From the NCBI GenBank assembly GCA_002405755.1, contig DHMK01000072.1, positions 3,603-53,195 on the forward strand: DNA of 49,593 nucleotides, read 5' to 3'. Positions within the stretch are counted from its first letter, which is position 1, and every line of letters starts with the position of its first letter. Below the pieces are notes generated by a model. That model was given only the letters and a program-made list of their open reading frames with translations, was not told the DNA's origin and made no database searches. Both the position numbers and the translations under genes were made by a program. This document shows positions 8,144 to 15,982 of the stretch, piece after piece. The DNA is from Clostridiales bacterium UBA4644 (lineage in GTDB: Bacteria; Bacillota; Clostridia; Oscillospirales; Butyricicoccaceae).

Positions 8144-10044
8144 AAAAAGCAACGCTGACCCGGGAGGGCTTCCACGCCTATCAGGCCAACGCCAAAAACG
8201 CTCTGAAGCAGAGCGAGCAGGTCCCTTCCGTTCTGATCTGCGCCGGAACCGGCTGTATCGCCGGCGGCGCCATGAAGATCTATGAAAATCTGAAGGCCGA
8301 ATGCGAGGCGCGGGAGCTGCCCGTCTATGTGGGCCTGAAGCACGATTCCGAAGCGGAAAAGAGCGTTCATGTAAAGATGAGCGGCTGTCATGGCTTCTGC
8401 GAGATGGGTCCGCTGGTGCATATCGAGCCCATGGGCATCCTGTATATCCATGTAAAGCCCGAGGACTGCAGCGAGATCCTGGAAAAGACCGTTTTGGGCG
8501 GCGAGATTATCGACCGTCTGGTCTACCATCTGGACGGCGTGGCCTATCCCCGGCAGGAGGATATTCCCTTCTATAAGCGGCAGCAGCGGGTCGTCCTGGA
8601 AAACTGCGGCAGCAGCGACGCGGAGGATATCGAGGAATACATTGCCAAGGGCGGCTATTCCGCATTTGAAAAGGCTTTGTTTGAGATGACCGGCGACCAG
8701 ATCTGCAAGACCATTCTGGATTCCGGCCTGCGGGGCCGGGGCGGCGGCGGCTTCCCCACTGGCCGCAAGTGGGAAGGCGCACGGAAGCAGAAGGCAGACA
8801 TCAAATATGTGGTCTGCAACGGCGATGAGGGCGACCCCGGCGCATTCATGGACCGTTCCATCATGGAGGGCAACCCCCACAGCGTTCTGGAGGGCATGAT
8901 GATCGCCGGCCTGGCCATCGGCCCCAGCGAGGGCTATATCTACGTCCGCGCGGAATATCCGCTGGCGGTGAGCCGGCTGAAGACCGCCATCGAAAAGGCG
9001 GAGGCCTATGGCCTGCTGGGCGACCATATCATGGGGACGGATTTCTCCTTCCATATCCATGTGAACAAGGGCGCGGGCGCTTTCGTCTGCGGCGAGGGCA
9101 GCGCGCTGACCGCGTCCATCGAGGGCAACCGGGGCATGCCTCGGGTCAAGCCGCCCCGCACGGTGGAGCACGGCCTCTGGGGTCAGCCCACGGTGCTGAA
9201 CAATGTGGAGACCTTTGCCAATGTGCCGCTGATCATTTCCCGCGGCGTGGAGTGGTATCGCTCCATCGGCACGCCCAACAGCCCCGGCACCAAGGCCTTC
9301 GCCCTGACGGGCAATGTGGTGAACACGGGCCTGATCGAGGTGCCCATGGGTACCACCATCAAGGAGGTCGTCTTTGATATCGGCGGCGGCATCCGGGACG
9401 GCAAAAAGTTCAAGGCCGTCCAGATTGGCGGCCCCTCCGGCGGCGCTACCACCGGCAGCGAAGAGCATCTGAACCTGCCGCTGGATTTTGATTCGCTGAA
9501 GAGCATCGGTGCCATGATCGGCTCCGGCGGCCTGGTGGTCATGGACGAAGACACCTGCATGGTGGAGACCGCTCGCTTCTTTATGGAGTTCACCCAGAAG
9601 GAATCCTGCGGCAAGTGCGTTCCCTGCCGGGAGGGCACAAAGCGGATGCTGGAGATCCTGGACCGGATCATCGCCAATAAGGGCACGCTGGAGGATCTGG
9701 ACCTGCTGGAGGAGCTTTCCGATACCATCACCAACACCGCCCTGTGCGGCCTGGGGCAGAGCGCCTGCAAGCCCGTTCAGAGCACGCTGAAGTATTTCCG
9801 GGATGAATACCTGGCCCATGTGGTGGACCATCACTGTCCCATCTGCAACCGGAAGAAGCCCCATCCCATCATCCATGAAGAGAAATGCAAGGGCTGCGGC
9901 AAATGTCTCCGGAGCTGTCCCATGGAGGCCATCTCCGGAACGCCCCGGCTGGCCCATAAGATCGATCCGGAAAAATGCATCAACTGCGGCGCCTGCGTGG
10001 GGATTTGTCCCTTCGGCGCCATCACCGCCAGCAAGGAGGGTTAA
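8140..10044 (+). CDS. hydB: [FeFe]-hydrogenase subunit HydB / NuoF-like flavoprotein
   Basis: A 634-residue NAD(P)H-binding flavoprotein subunit. Domain order: an N-terminal thioredoxin-like [2Fe-2S] domain (CAGTGC and CHGFC, residues about 30-90); the NuoF FMN/NADH core with LRGRGGGGFPTGRKWEGA and GDEGDPGAF; an SLBB region; the [4Fe-4S] site SCGKCVPCREGTKR; and a C-terminal two-[4Fe-4S] ferredoxin (CKGCGKCLRSCP and CINCGACVGICP). This composition matches HydB/HndC of multimeric hydrogenases, including electron-bifurcating types. The ATG at 8140 follows GAGGAGG and overlaps the hydC stop; the longer in-frame extension upstream is not family-like. Confidence 0.95.
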   Translation: MKKATLTREGFHAYQANAKNALKQSEQVPSVLICAGTGCIAGGAMKIYENLKAECEARELPVYVGLKHDSEAEKSVHVKMSGCHGFCEMGPLVHIEPMGILYIHVKPEDCSEILEKTVLGGEIIDRLVYHLDGVAYPRQEDIPFYKRQQRVVLENCGSSDAEDIEEYIAKGGYSAFEKALFEMTGDQICKTILDSGLRGRGGGGFPTGRKWEGARKQKADIKYVVCNGDEGDPGAFMDRSIMEGNPHSVLEGMMIAGLAIGPSEGYIYVRAEYPLAVSRLKTAIEKAEAYGLLGDHIMGTDFSFHIHVNKGAGAFVCGEGSALTASIEGNRGMPRVKPPRTVEHGLWGQPTVLNNVETFANVPLIISRGVEWYRSIGTPNSPGTKAFALTGNVVNTGLIEVPMGTTIKEVVFDIGGGIRDGKKFKAVQIGGPSGGATTGSEEHLNLPLDFDSLKSIGAMIGSGGLVVMDEDTCMVETARFFMEFTQKESCGKCVPCREGTKRMLEILDRIIANKGTLEDLDLLEELSDTITNTALCGLGQSACKPVQSTLKYFRDEYLAHVVDHHCPICNRKKPHPIIHEEKCKGCGKCLRSCPMEAISGTPRLAHKIDPEKCINCGACVGICPFGAITASKEG

Positions 10045-10047
10045 GCC

Positions 10048-11745
10048 ATGGCAAAGGGAATTATGTATATCGACGGCCAGCGGGTGCCGTTTGACGGAGA
10101 AAAAAATGTTCTGGCGGTCATCCGGAAGGCCGGCATCGATATGCCCACGCTCTGCTATTATTCCGAGCTTTCCGTCTATGGCGCATGCCGGATGTGCGTG
10201 GTGGAGGATGAGCGCGGCAAGATCGATGCCTCCTGCTCCATGGTGCCTCGGGACGGCCTGCGCATCCGCACCAACACCGCCAAGCTGCTGAAGCACCGGC
10301 GGATGATTTTGGAGCTGATGCTCTCTTCCCACTGCCGGGACTGCACCACCTGTGAAAAGAGCGGCAACTGCCGTTTGCAGGAGATGGCGCTGCGTTTCGG
10401 CGTACGCAATATCCGTTTTGGCGACAGCCGGCCGGATTATGAGCTGGACACATCCTCTCCCGCCATCGTCCACGATCCCAACAAGTGCATCCTCTGCGGC
10501 GACTGCATCCGGGTCTGCGAGGAAATGCAGGGCATGGGCATCCTGAACTTCGCCTTCCGCGGCAGCAACCTGCAGGTGATGCCCGCCTTCGGCCATAAGC
10601 TTTCGGAGACGAAGTGCGTCAGCTGCGGCCAGTGTGCCGCCGCCTGTCCCACCGGCGCCATCACCGTCCTCAACGAGATCGGCCGGGCCTGGCGCGCCCT
10701 CCACGATGAGAAAAAACGGGTGGTCATCCAGATCGCCCCTGCCGTCCGGGTGGCGGTGGGCGAGGCCTTCGGCCTGGCGCCCGGCGTAAACGCCTTGGAT
10801 AAGCTGGTTTCCGCCCTGAAGATGATGGGCGCAGACGAGGTATACGATACCAACTTCGGCGCAGATCTCACCGTCATGGAGGAATCTGCCGAGTTTCTGG
10901 AGCGGCTGGAGAAGGGCGGACCCTTCCCCATGTTTACCAGCTGCTGCCCCGCCTGGGTGAAATATCTGGAGGAGGAGCACCCCGAACTGCTGAAAAACGC
11001 TTCCTCCTGCAAGTCGCCCATGGAGATGTTTGCCGCCGTCCTGAAGGATCAGTATGCAAAAAAGGATGCGGAGGAGCAGCGGGAGACCTATCATATCGCC
11101 ATTATGCCCTGCACCGCCAAGAAAATGGAGGCGGCCCGGCCGGAGTTCGTCCACGACGGCAAGCCCGATGTGGATCTGGTGCTGACGACGCAGGAGATCA
11201 TCATGATGATCAAGGAATCCGGCATCCGCTTTGCGGAGCTGGAGGGCGAAGCGCCTGACCTGCCCTTCGGCATGGGTACCGGCGCGGGCACCATCTTCGG
11301 CACCACCGGCGGCGTGGCCGAGGCCGTGGCCCGCCGGATCCTTTCCGACAAATCCAAAAACGCCCTGCAGGTGCTGCAATATTCCGGCCTTCGGGGCGAT
11401 GGCGCCATCCGCGAGGTGGAGCTGCCGGTGGGCGAGCGCACGCTGCGGATCGCCGTTGTCAACGGCCTGGTCAACGCCAAGCAGCTGCTGGCAGATATCA
11501 AGGCGCAGAAGGTCTATTACGACCTGATCGAGGTCATGACCTGCAAGAGCGGCTGCGTGGGCGGGGCGGGCCAGCCCTACGGTCTGAGTCCGGTGAAGCA
11601 TCAGCGGGCCGAGGGCCTTTATGAGGCCGACCGTGCCGCGCTGATCAAGCGCTCCGAGCGCAATCCCATCGTGGCAGAGCTGCTGGAAAACGGTCTCAAG
11701 GGCCGCACGCACCAGCTGCTTCATGTCTCCTACGAAAAGAAATAA
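10048..11745 (+). CDS. hydA: [FeFe]-hydrogenase catalytic subunit HydA
   Basis: A 565-residue iron-only hydrogenase. The N-terminus is NuoG-like: a [2Fe-2S] domain (CYYSELSVYGACRMC and a later Cys), a His/Cys [4Fe-4S] site (HCRDCTTCEKSGNC) and two [4Fe-4S] motifs (CILCGDCIRVC, CVSCGQCAAACP). The H-cluster domain has L1 FTSCCPAWVKYLE, L2 IMPCTAKKMEAA and L3 EVMTCKSGCVGGAGQP. The L3 motif keeps both cysteines (C-x3-C) but differs from the usual EVMACPGGC..GGGQP. Together with HydC and HydB it makes a soluble NAD(P)-linked hydrogenase, either bifurcating with ferredoxin or simply NAD(P)-linked. Three bases separate it from hydB. The maturases HydEFG are not in the window. Confidence 0.95.
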   Translation: MAKGIMYIDGQRVPFDGEKNVLAVIRKAGIDMPTLCYYSELSVYGACRMCVVEDERGKIDASCSMVPRDGLRIRTNTAKLLKHRRMILELMLSSHCRDCTTCEKSGNCRLQEMALRFGVRNIRFGDSRPDYELDTSSPAIVHDPNKCILCGDCIRVCEEMQGMGILNFAFRGSNLQVMPAFGHKLSETKCVSCGQCAAACPTGAITVLNEIGRAWRALHDEKKRVVIQIAPAVRVAVGEAFGLAPGVNALDKLVSALKMMGADEVYDTNFGADLTVMEESAEFLERLEKGGPFPMFTSCCPAWVKYLEEEHPELLKNASSCKSPMEMFAAVLKDQYAKKDAEEQRETYHIAIMPCTAKKMEAARPEFVHDGKPDVDLVLTTQEIIMMIKESGIRFAELEGEAPDLPFGMGTGAGTIFGTTGGVAEAVARRILSDKSKNALQVLQYSGLRGDGAIREVELPVGERTLRIAVVNGLVNAKQLLADIKAQKVYYDLIEVMTCKSGCVGGAGQPYGLSPVKHQRAEGLYEADRAALIKRSERNPIVAELLENGLKGRTHQLLHVSYEKK

Positions 11746-11761
11746 ACGGTAAAGAGCGATC

Positions 11762-11794
11762 GCAGAGCCTGACGCATCCGGCGTCAGGCTCTGC
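11762..11794 (+). terminator. Long perfect hairpin after hydA, no T-run
   Basis: A perfect 14-bp stem (11762-11775 with 11781-11794) with loop ATCCG, 16 bases after the hydA stop. No T-run follows, so it may act as an mRNA 3' stabiliser or a non-classical terminator. Confidence 0.6.
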
Positions 11795-11828
11795 ACCGTC
11801 AAAACCCGGAAAAATCTGCAAAAACCCA

Positions 11829-11857
11829 TTGACATCCGCCGCGGGCTCTGATATACT
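11829..11857 (+). promoter_or_regulatory. Promoter of infC-rpmI-rplT
   Basis: TTGACA (11829-11834), 17-base spacer, TATACT (11852-11857): a near-consensus vegetative promoter. The inferred RNA start near 11864 leaves a leader of about 146 bases before infC. Confidence 0.88.
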
Positions 11858-11863
11858 ATCTCA

Positions 11864-11987
11864 GGAAAAGAAAGCAGAACTGCCGTTCTCACCTCCATGA
11901 ATCAAGAAGAGGTCAACAACCTTGCGTTCCCCCAAGCCCCGGCGGAGGGAGCCTTTTGTTCGGACGGCAGACTGCCGCCCGTTTTTT
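11864..11987 (+). promoter_or_regulatory. infC leader with transcription attenuator
   Basis: The leader ends in a terminator-like hairpin (CGGACGGC at 11961-11968 with GCCGCCCG at 11974-11981, one mismatch) followed by TTTTTT (11982-11987). This intrinsic terminator sits before, not after, infC. Firmicutes commonly control infC-rpmI-rplT through an L20-binding leader that chooses between termination and readthrough; the position and T-run fit that. The antiterminator fold was not worked out. Confidence 0.7.
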
Positions 11988-12009
11988 AGTTTTCAGGAGG
12001 TGTTCAGAC

Positions 12010-12522
12010 ATTAGCATTTTGGAGCATCAGATCAACGAAGAAATTCGTGACAAGGAAGTCCGACTGATCGACAGCGACGGTTCTCAGCTGGGGATCGTCT
12101 CCATCCAGCAGGCCATGGCCGTGGCCGCAGAGCGAAATCTGGATCTGGTCAAGATCGCGCCCAAGGCGGAGCCGCCGGTGTGCCGCGTGATGGACTACGG
12201 CAAGTTCCGTTTCGAGCAGGCCAAGAAGGATAAGGAAGCCCGAAAGAACCAGAAGGTGGTGGACATCAAGGAGGTCCGCCTCTCCGCGAAGATCGATATT
12301 CACGACTTTGAGGTGCGGGTCAAGGCTGCGGAAAAGTTCCTCAAGGGCGGCGATAAGGTCAAGGCCAGCATCCGCTTCCGCGGCAGAGAAATGGCCCATA
12401 CCGACATCGGATTGACTGTGATGCAGCGCTTTGCGGAGGCCTGCGCCGAGTTTGGAACGGTGGAAAAGCCCGCCAAGCTGGAAGGCCGCCAGATGCTGAT
12501 GTTTATCGCCCCGAAAAAATAA
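12010..12522 (+). CDS. infC: Translation initiation factor IF-3
   Basis: A 170-residue IF-3, which binds the 30S subunit and proofreads start-codon selection. Family sequence is clear from HQINEEIRDKEVRLIDSDG onward, with linker and C-terminal domain (KEVRLSAKIDIHDFEVR; FLKGGDKVKASIRFRGRE). No ATG, GTG or TTG is well placed. The only codon at correct spacing (9 bases) from the strong AGGAGG at 11995-12000 is ATT at 12010, giving MSILEHQINEE. A rare AUU start is known for infC in other bacteria and lets IF-3 repress its own translation. The TTG at 12019 is too far from the ribosome-binding site, and the TTG at 11956 lies inside the attenuator region. Confidence 0.93.
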   Translation: MSILEHQINEEIRDKEVRLIDSDGSQLGIVSIQQAMAVAAERNLDLVKIAPKAEPPVCRVMDYGKFRFEQAKKDKEARKNQKVVDIKEVRLSAKIDIHDFEVRVKAAEKFLKGGDKVKASIRFRGREMAHTDIGLTVMQRFAEACAEFGTVEKPAKLEGRQMLMFIAPKK

Positions 12523-12575
12523 ATCTGATCTTGTTTATAAAAAGCCTTGAGCTTTTGAAGGAAGGAGCAGCAACC

Positions 12576-12776
12576 ATGCCGAAAATCAAATCCCATTCCG
12601 GCGCCAAAAAGCGTGTTATGGTCACCAAGACCGGAAAAGTCAAGCTGAACAGCATGAACCGTCGTCACGATATCAAGGGCTGTAAGTCTACCAAGCGGAA
12701 GCGTCATCTCCGCAAGGCTTTCTATGCAGGTAGCACCCTGGCCCCGACGCTGAAGCGTCTGGTCCCGTACAAATAA
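12576..12776 (+). CDS. rpmI: 50S ribosomal protein L35
   Basis: A 66-residue protein with the L35 opening PKIKSHSGAKKRVM and the basic KSTKRKRHLRKAF stretch. GGAAGGAG lies before the ATG at 12576; an earlier in-frame ATG at 12531 would add residues absent from L35. Middle gene of infC-rpmI-rplT. Confidence 0.97.
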   Translation: MPKIKSHSGAKKRVMVTKTGKVKLNSMNRRHDIKGCKSTKRKRHLRKAFYAGSTLAPTLKRLVPYK

Positions 12777-12803
12777 ACCCTGAGGCAGAAGGAGGAATAA
12801 GCA

Positions 12804-13157
12804 ATGGCAAGAATTAAGGGCGCGATGATGACGCGCAAGAGAAGAAAAAAGATCATTAAGCTGGCAAAGGGTTATTGGGGCAACAAAAAGAACCACTTCA
12901 AGGTAGCCAACGAGCAGGTCATGAAGTCCCTGCGCTACGCTTATGTGGGCCGCAAGCTGAAGAAGCGCGATTTCCGCCGTCTGTGGATCTCCCGCATCAA
13001 CGCCGCCTGCAAGATGAACGGCATCAACTACAGCCGCTTTATGAATGGTCTGAAGAAGGCCGGCATCGAGCTGAACCGCAAGATGCTCGCCGAGATCGCC
13101 GTGGCCGACAAGACCGCCTTCACCGCTCTGGTGGAAAAGGCCAAGGCCGCTCTGTAA
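12804..13157 (+). CDS. rplT: 50S ribosomal protein L20
   Basis: A 117-residue L20, an early 23S-binding assembly protein and the usual autoregulator of this operon. Recognised from MARIKGAMMTRKRRKKI, the KNHFKVANEQVMKSLRYAY region and WISRINAACKMNG. GGAGG precedes the ATG. It ends just before a strong terminator. Confidence 0.98.
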   Translation: MARIKGAMMTRKRRKKIIKLAKGYWGNKKNHFKVANEQVMKSLRYAYVGRKLKKRDFRRLWISRINAACKMNGINYSRFMNGLKKAGIELNRKMLAEIAVADKTAFTALVEKAKAAL

Positions 13158-13166
13158 AAAAGACTG

Positions 13167-13198
13167 ATCGCCGCGGGGCTTTCCCGCGGCGATTTTTT
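13167..13198 (+). terminator. Terminator of infC-rpmI-rplT
   Basis: Perfect 11-bp stem (13167-13177 with 13183-13193), loop GCTTT, then a T-run. Confidence 0.95.
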
Positions 13199-13219
13199 AC
13201 ATATCGGAAAGGAGCCTTT

Positions 13220-13660
13220 ATGAAGCTATTGGTGAGCGCCTGTCTGCTGGGGCTTTGCTGCCGCTACGATGGCTGCGCCAAGCCCAACGCCGCCGTTTTG
13301 GCCCTGCGGGAGGGGCATACGCTGGTCCCCGTCTGCCCGGAGCAGCTGGGCGGCCTGTCCACGCCTCGTGTCCCGGCGGAGCGCAGGGGAGACCGGGTGG
13401 TGACCCGGGACGGCCGGGATGTGACCGCGGCCTATGAAAGAGGCGCGGCGGAGGCGCTCCGTCTGGCAGAGCTGGTTGGCTGCGATGCCGCCGTCCTGAA
13501 GGAGCGCAGCCCTGCCTGCGGCAGCGGCCGGATCTACGATGGCAGCTTTTCCAAAACGCTGATCTCCGGCGATGGCGTGGCCGCTGCCTGCCTGAAGGCC
13601 CATGGCATCCCGGTGCTGGGGGAGAGCCAGCTGGAGCGGCTGGAGGAGGGCGAAGCATGA
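13220..13660 (+). CDS. DUF523 family protein
   Basis: A 146-residue protein of the DUF523 family, whose members begin with a short Cys-rich segment and have no settled function. Here LLVSACLLGLCCRYDG at the N-terminus, VPVCPEQLGGLSTPR near residue 40 and LKERSPACGSGRIYDG near residue 95 carry the family's conserved cysteines and Gly/Pro residues. AAAGGAG sits before the ATG at 13220; the longer frame upstream is a shadow of rplT. Its stop overlaps the next start by four bases. Only the terminator of rplT lies upstream, and no promoter was recognised in the 21-base gap, so readthrough may supply its transcript. Confidence 0.85.
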   Translation: MKLLVSACLLGLCCRYDGCAKPNAAVLALREGHTLVPVCPEQLGGLSTPRVPAERRGDRVVTRDGRDVTAAYERGAAEALRLAELVGCDAAVLKERSPACGSGRIYDGSFSKTLISGDGVAAACLKAHGIPVLGESQLERLEEGEA

Positions 13661-14697
13661 AGCTTTCGGCTCCGGAGCTTCGCCCGCTGCGGCTGCAGGG
13701 GCAGCATCTTCTGACGCCGGCGCCCCGGGAAACGGTGTTGGCGGAGCTCTGCGGGCTGCAGGCCCAGCTTTATCCCTGCGCGCTCCATGCGCTGCGGCTG
13801 CGCAGCGGCGATCTGCCCGCGGAGCTTCCGGCGGTGCGCACCTGGACGCTGCGGGGCACGCTGCATCTGATCCGGGAAGCAGATCTGCCGCTTCTGATCC
13901 ATCGGCGCGGCGCTCCGGAGGAGGTCTGTGCCTTTGAGACCTATGCGTTTCTCTGCGCCCATGGGCGGCCGCTGCCGCCGGTGCGGGCGGCCTTTTTTGC
14001 GCAGACGGTCTACGACGCGCTGGCCGCCGGCCCGCAGACACGGGAGGACCTGCGGCAGCTCTGCCGGCAGCGGGGCATGACCCCGGCGGAGGAAGCGCAT
14101 GTATTTCATGCCTGGGGCGGCGTGATCCGCCAGCTTTCCGAGATGGGGCTGATCTGCGGCACGGCGGAAAAAGACCGCCGATACCGCCGGTGCGGGGACT
14201 TTGTCCCGCTGCCTCGGACGGATGCGCGGCGGCTGCTTCTGGAGCGCTATCTGCGACACTATGGACCGGCGTCGCTGGCGGATATGGCCTATTTTTTCCG
14301 CTGGCCCCAGCGGGAGCTGAAGGCGCTGTTGGCGGAGCTTCCGGCGGAGCAGCACCGGCTGGAAGGAGAGACTCTGTTTTCTCTGGGCCTGTCTGCGCCG
14401 GTCCAGACGCTGCCGCCCTGCCGGCTGCTGGCGGGCTTCGATCCGCTGATGCTGGGCTATGAAAAGCGGCACAGCTGCTTTCTGCCGCCGGAATATCTGC
14501 GGGGGATCTTTAACCTCACCGGCATGGTCTTTCCGGCGCTGCTGATACAGGGCGTGACGGCGGGCCGGTGGAAGCTGCAGCCAAGGGCGCTGCAGCTGAC
14601 GGCGTTTCGCCAGCTGAACGCCCGGGAGCGGGAGGCCGTCCGGGAGGAAGCAGACCGGCTCTTTCCCGGCCTTGCGGTAGAGCTGGAGCAGGTGTGA
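13657..14697 (+). CDS. AlkZ-like winged-helix protein (putative DNA glycosylase family)
   Basis: A 346-residue protein of the HTH_42/AlkZ-YcaQ family, built of tandem winged helices around a DNA-binding channel. Characterised AlkZ enzymes unhook interstrand crosslinks or excise bulky alkylated bases. The catalytic QxQ motif appears as LQAQLYP (residues about 33-39) and the family's RGTLHLI segment follows near residue 67. A later GFDPLMLGYEKR segment is also typical. It is slightly shorter than AlkZ. ATGA overlaps the DUF523 stop, so the two are translated together. Family membership is fairly sure; the lesion repaired is not known. Confidence 0.8.
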   Translation: MKLSAPELRPLRLQGQHLLTPAPRETVLAELCGLQAQLYPCALHALRLRSGDLPAELPAVRTWTLRGTLHLIREADLPLLIHRRGAPEEVCAFETYAFLCAHGRPLPPVRAAFFAQTVYDALAAGPQTREDLRQLCRQRGMTPAEEAHVFHAWGGVIRQLSEMGLICGTAEKDRRYRRCGDFVPLPRTDARRLLLERYLRHYGPASLADMAYFFRWPQRELKALLAELPAEQHRLEGETLFSLGLSAPVQTLPPCRLLAGFDPLMLGYEKRHSCFLPPEYLRGIFNLTGMVFPALLIQGVTAGRWKLQPRALQLTAFRQLNAREREAVREEADRLFPGLAVELEQV

Positions 14698-14760
14698 CCA
14701 AAAAGCGCGGAACGCCTTGCTGCCCGCAGGGGCAGCGCATAGAAGCAAGGATAGCAAACA

Positions 14761-14799
14761 GCAGGGGCGCGATTTGTCGCGCCCCTGCCATATTTTTTT
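14761..14799 (+). terminator. Terminator after the AlkZ-like gene
   Basis: Perfect 12-bp stem (14761-14772 with 14777-14788), TTTG loop, then a T-rich tail that overlaps the last codons of the convergent DUF4349 gene. Confidence 0.92.
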
Positions 14800-15835
14800 A
14801 TTCCTTTTCCTCCGGCTGCGCGGAAGCCTGCGTCTCTGCCGGCTGTGCAGAGGCGGCTTTTGCCCTTCTGCGGCTGGGACGGGGAGACTCCTGTCCACGA
14901 TGCTCCCGCCGGCGGCGGAAGGAACGGCGGAGCAGCAGGATCACGGCCGCCGCGACGGCGAAGAAGATCAGCCATCCGGCCCAGCCCCGGGCAAAGCTCA
15001 AGGCCAGATCCTGCAGATCGTCCACGAAATAGCCGGTACCTGCCCGGAAGGCCGCGCCCAGCTTGGCCCAGAAGCCGATGGCAGGCTCCTCGGCGGCCGT
15101 CACCTTATAGACCTCCCGCAGCTCCACATTGACGGTGGAATAGCCCACCAGCGAATCATAATGCCGCAGGGTCCCGGTAAGCTGCTCGATGACCAGCTCC
15201 GTTTCGGAGATGGCGCTTTCCAGCGTGATGATGTCCTCCATGCTTTCCGCCTTGGCCAGCAGCTCCTGGAGCCGGGTCAGCTTGGTGCGCTGAGTGGCCA
15301 GACGGGATTCGCTGTCGTAATAGCGCTCGCTCACATCCTCGCCGCTGCGCCGGATATCCCGCAGGGTGCAGAGCTCCCCGGCCTGCTGACAGAAGGGGGA
15401 AAACTCCTCTGCCGGGACGCGGAAGGTATAGGCGGCCTCCCGATAGCTGTTGTAATTATAGAGCTGGCTGCTTTCCACCCAGCCGCCGCAGTCCTGCACC
15501 AGCTGGCTCAGCTGTTGCACCGCCTGGTCAAATTCCGTGGTCTCCAGCGTCAGACTGGCGGAATAGATCATCTTAACGCCCTCGGGCAGAGCGGCGCTCA
15601 TGGGGTCGGGGGCGTCGCCGTCTGTGCCGCTGTAGCCCGATTCCTGGGACTCAGGAGCGTAGGGCATGCTGCTTTTCGTGTTCCAGCTGTCGTTGGAGGA
15701 CGTGTTGGAATCGTAATACAGGTCGCCGGCAAAGCTCTGCGTGCTTTTGTTGGAGGACGAGGCTCCGCAGCCGGCCACCAGCAGCGCCAGCAGCAGGGCC
15801 AGGGCCGCGCGGCACCATGCGCCATAGTTCTTCAT
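14798..15835 (-). CDS. DUF4349 domain lipoprotein
   Basis: A 345-residue membrane-anchored lipoprotein. It starts with a signal peptide and lipobox (LLVAGCGAS), continues through a Ser/Asn-rich linker to about residue 80, then a DUF4349 domain (MIYSASLTLETTEFDQAV; GGWVESSQLYNY; TFRVPAEEF; RYYDSESRLATQRTKL). A coiled coil covers roughly residues 185-240. One transmembrane helix (LIFFAVAAAVILLLRR) is followed by a basic cytoplasmic tail. DUF4349 proteins are common in Firmicutes envelopes and have no settled role. It lies next to a DUF4097 operon on the same strand but behind a terminator, so it is probably its own unit. Confidence 0.87.
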   Translation of the reverse strand: MKNYGAWCRAALALLLALLVAGCGASSSNKSTQSFAGDLYYDSNTSSNDSWNTKSSMPYAPESQESGYSGTDGDAPDPMSAALPEGVKMIYSASLTLETTEFDQAVQQLSQLVQDCGGWVESSQLYNYNSYREAAYTFRVPAEEFSPFCQQAGELCTLRDIRRSGEDVSERYYDSESRLATQRTKLTRLQELLAKAESMEDIITLESAISETELVIEQLTGTLRHYDSLVGYSTVNVELREVYKVTAAEEPAIGFWAKLGAAFRAGTGYFVDDLQDLALSFARGWAGWLIFFAVAAAVILLLRRSFRRRREHRGQESPRPSRRRAKAASAQPAETQASAQPEEKE

Positions 15836-15906
15836 GGGAAAGCACCTCTCTTTTTGTCGTTTGTCCTGTTAGACCGGGAAAAGACAGAAAAGTTCCGCCT
15901 TCTGCC

Positions 15907-15935
15907 AAAAAAGCGCTCCGCTTTTTGCGGAGCGC
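15907..15935 (-). terminator. Terminator of the PadR-DUF4097 operon
   Basis: Perfect 9-bp stem (15913-15921 with 15927-15935). On the minus strand it is followed by six T (15912-15907). Confidence 0.85.
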
Positions 15936-15982
15936 ACAGGGATCGGGAAATGACAAAGCGCCAATGGAAGCGGGCGCGCCCG

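Noticed and set aside
7951..11898. 1315-residue open frame on the minus strand opposite the hydrogenase genes
   Set aside because: It is antisense to hydC, hydB and hydA, has no ribosome-binding site or recognisable domain, and arises from GC-rich codon bias.
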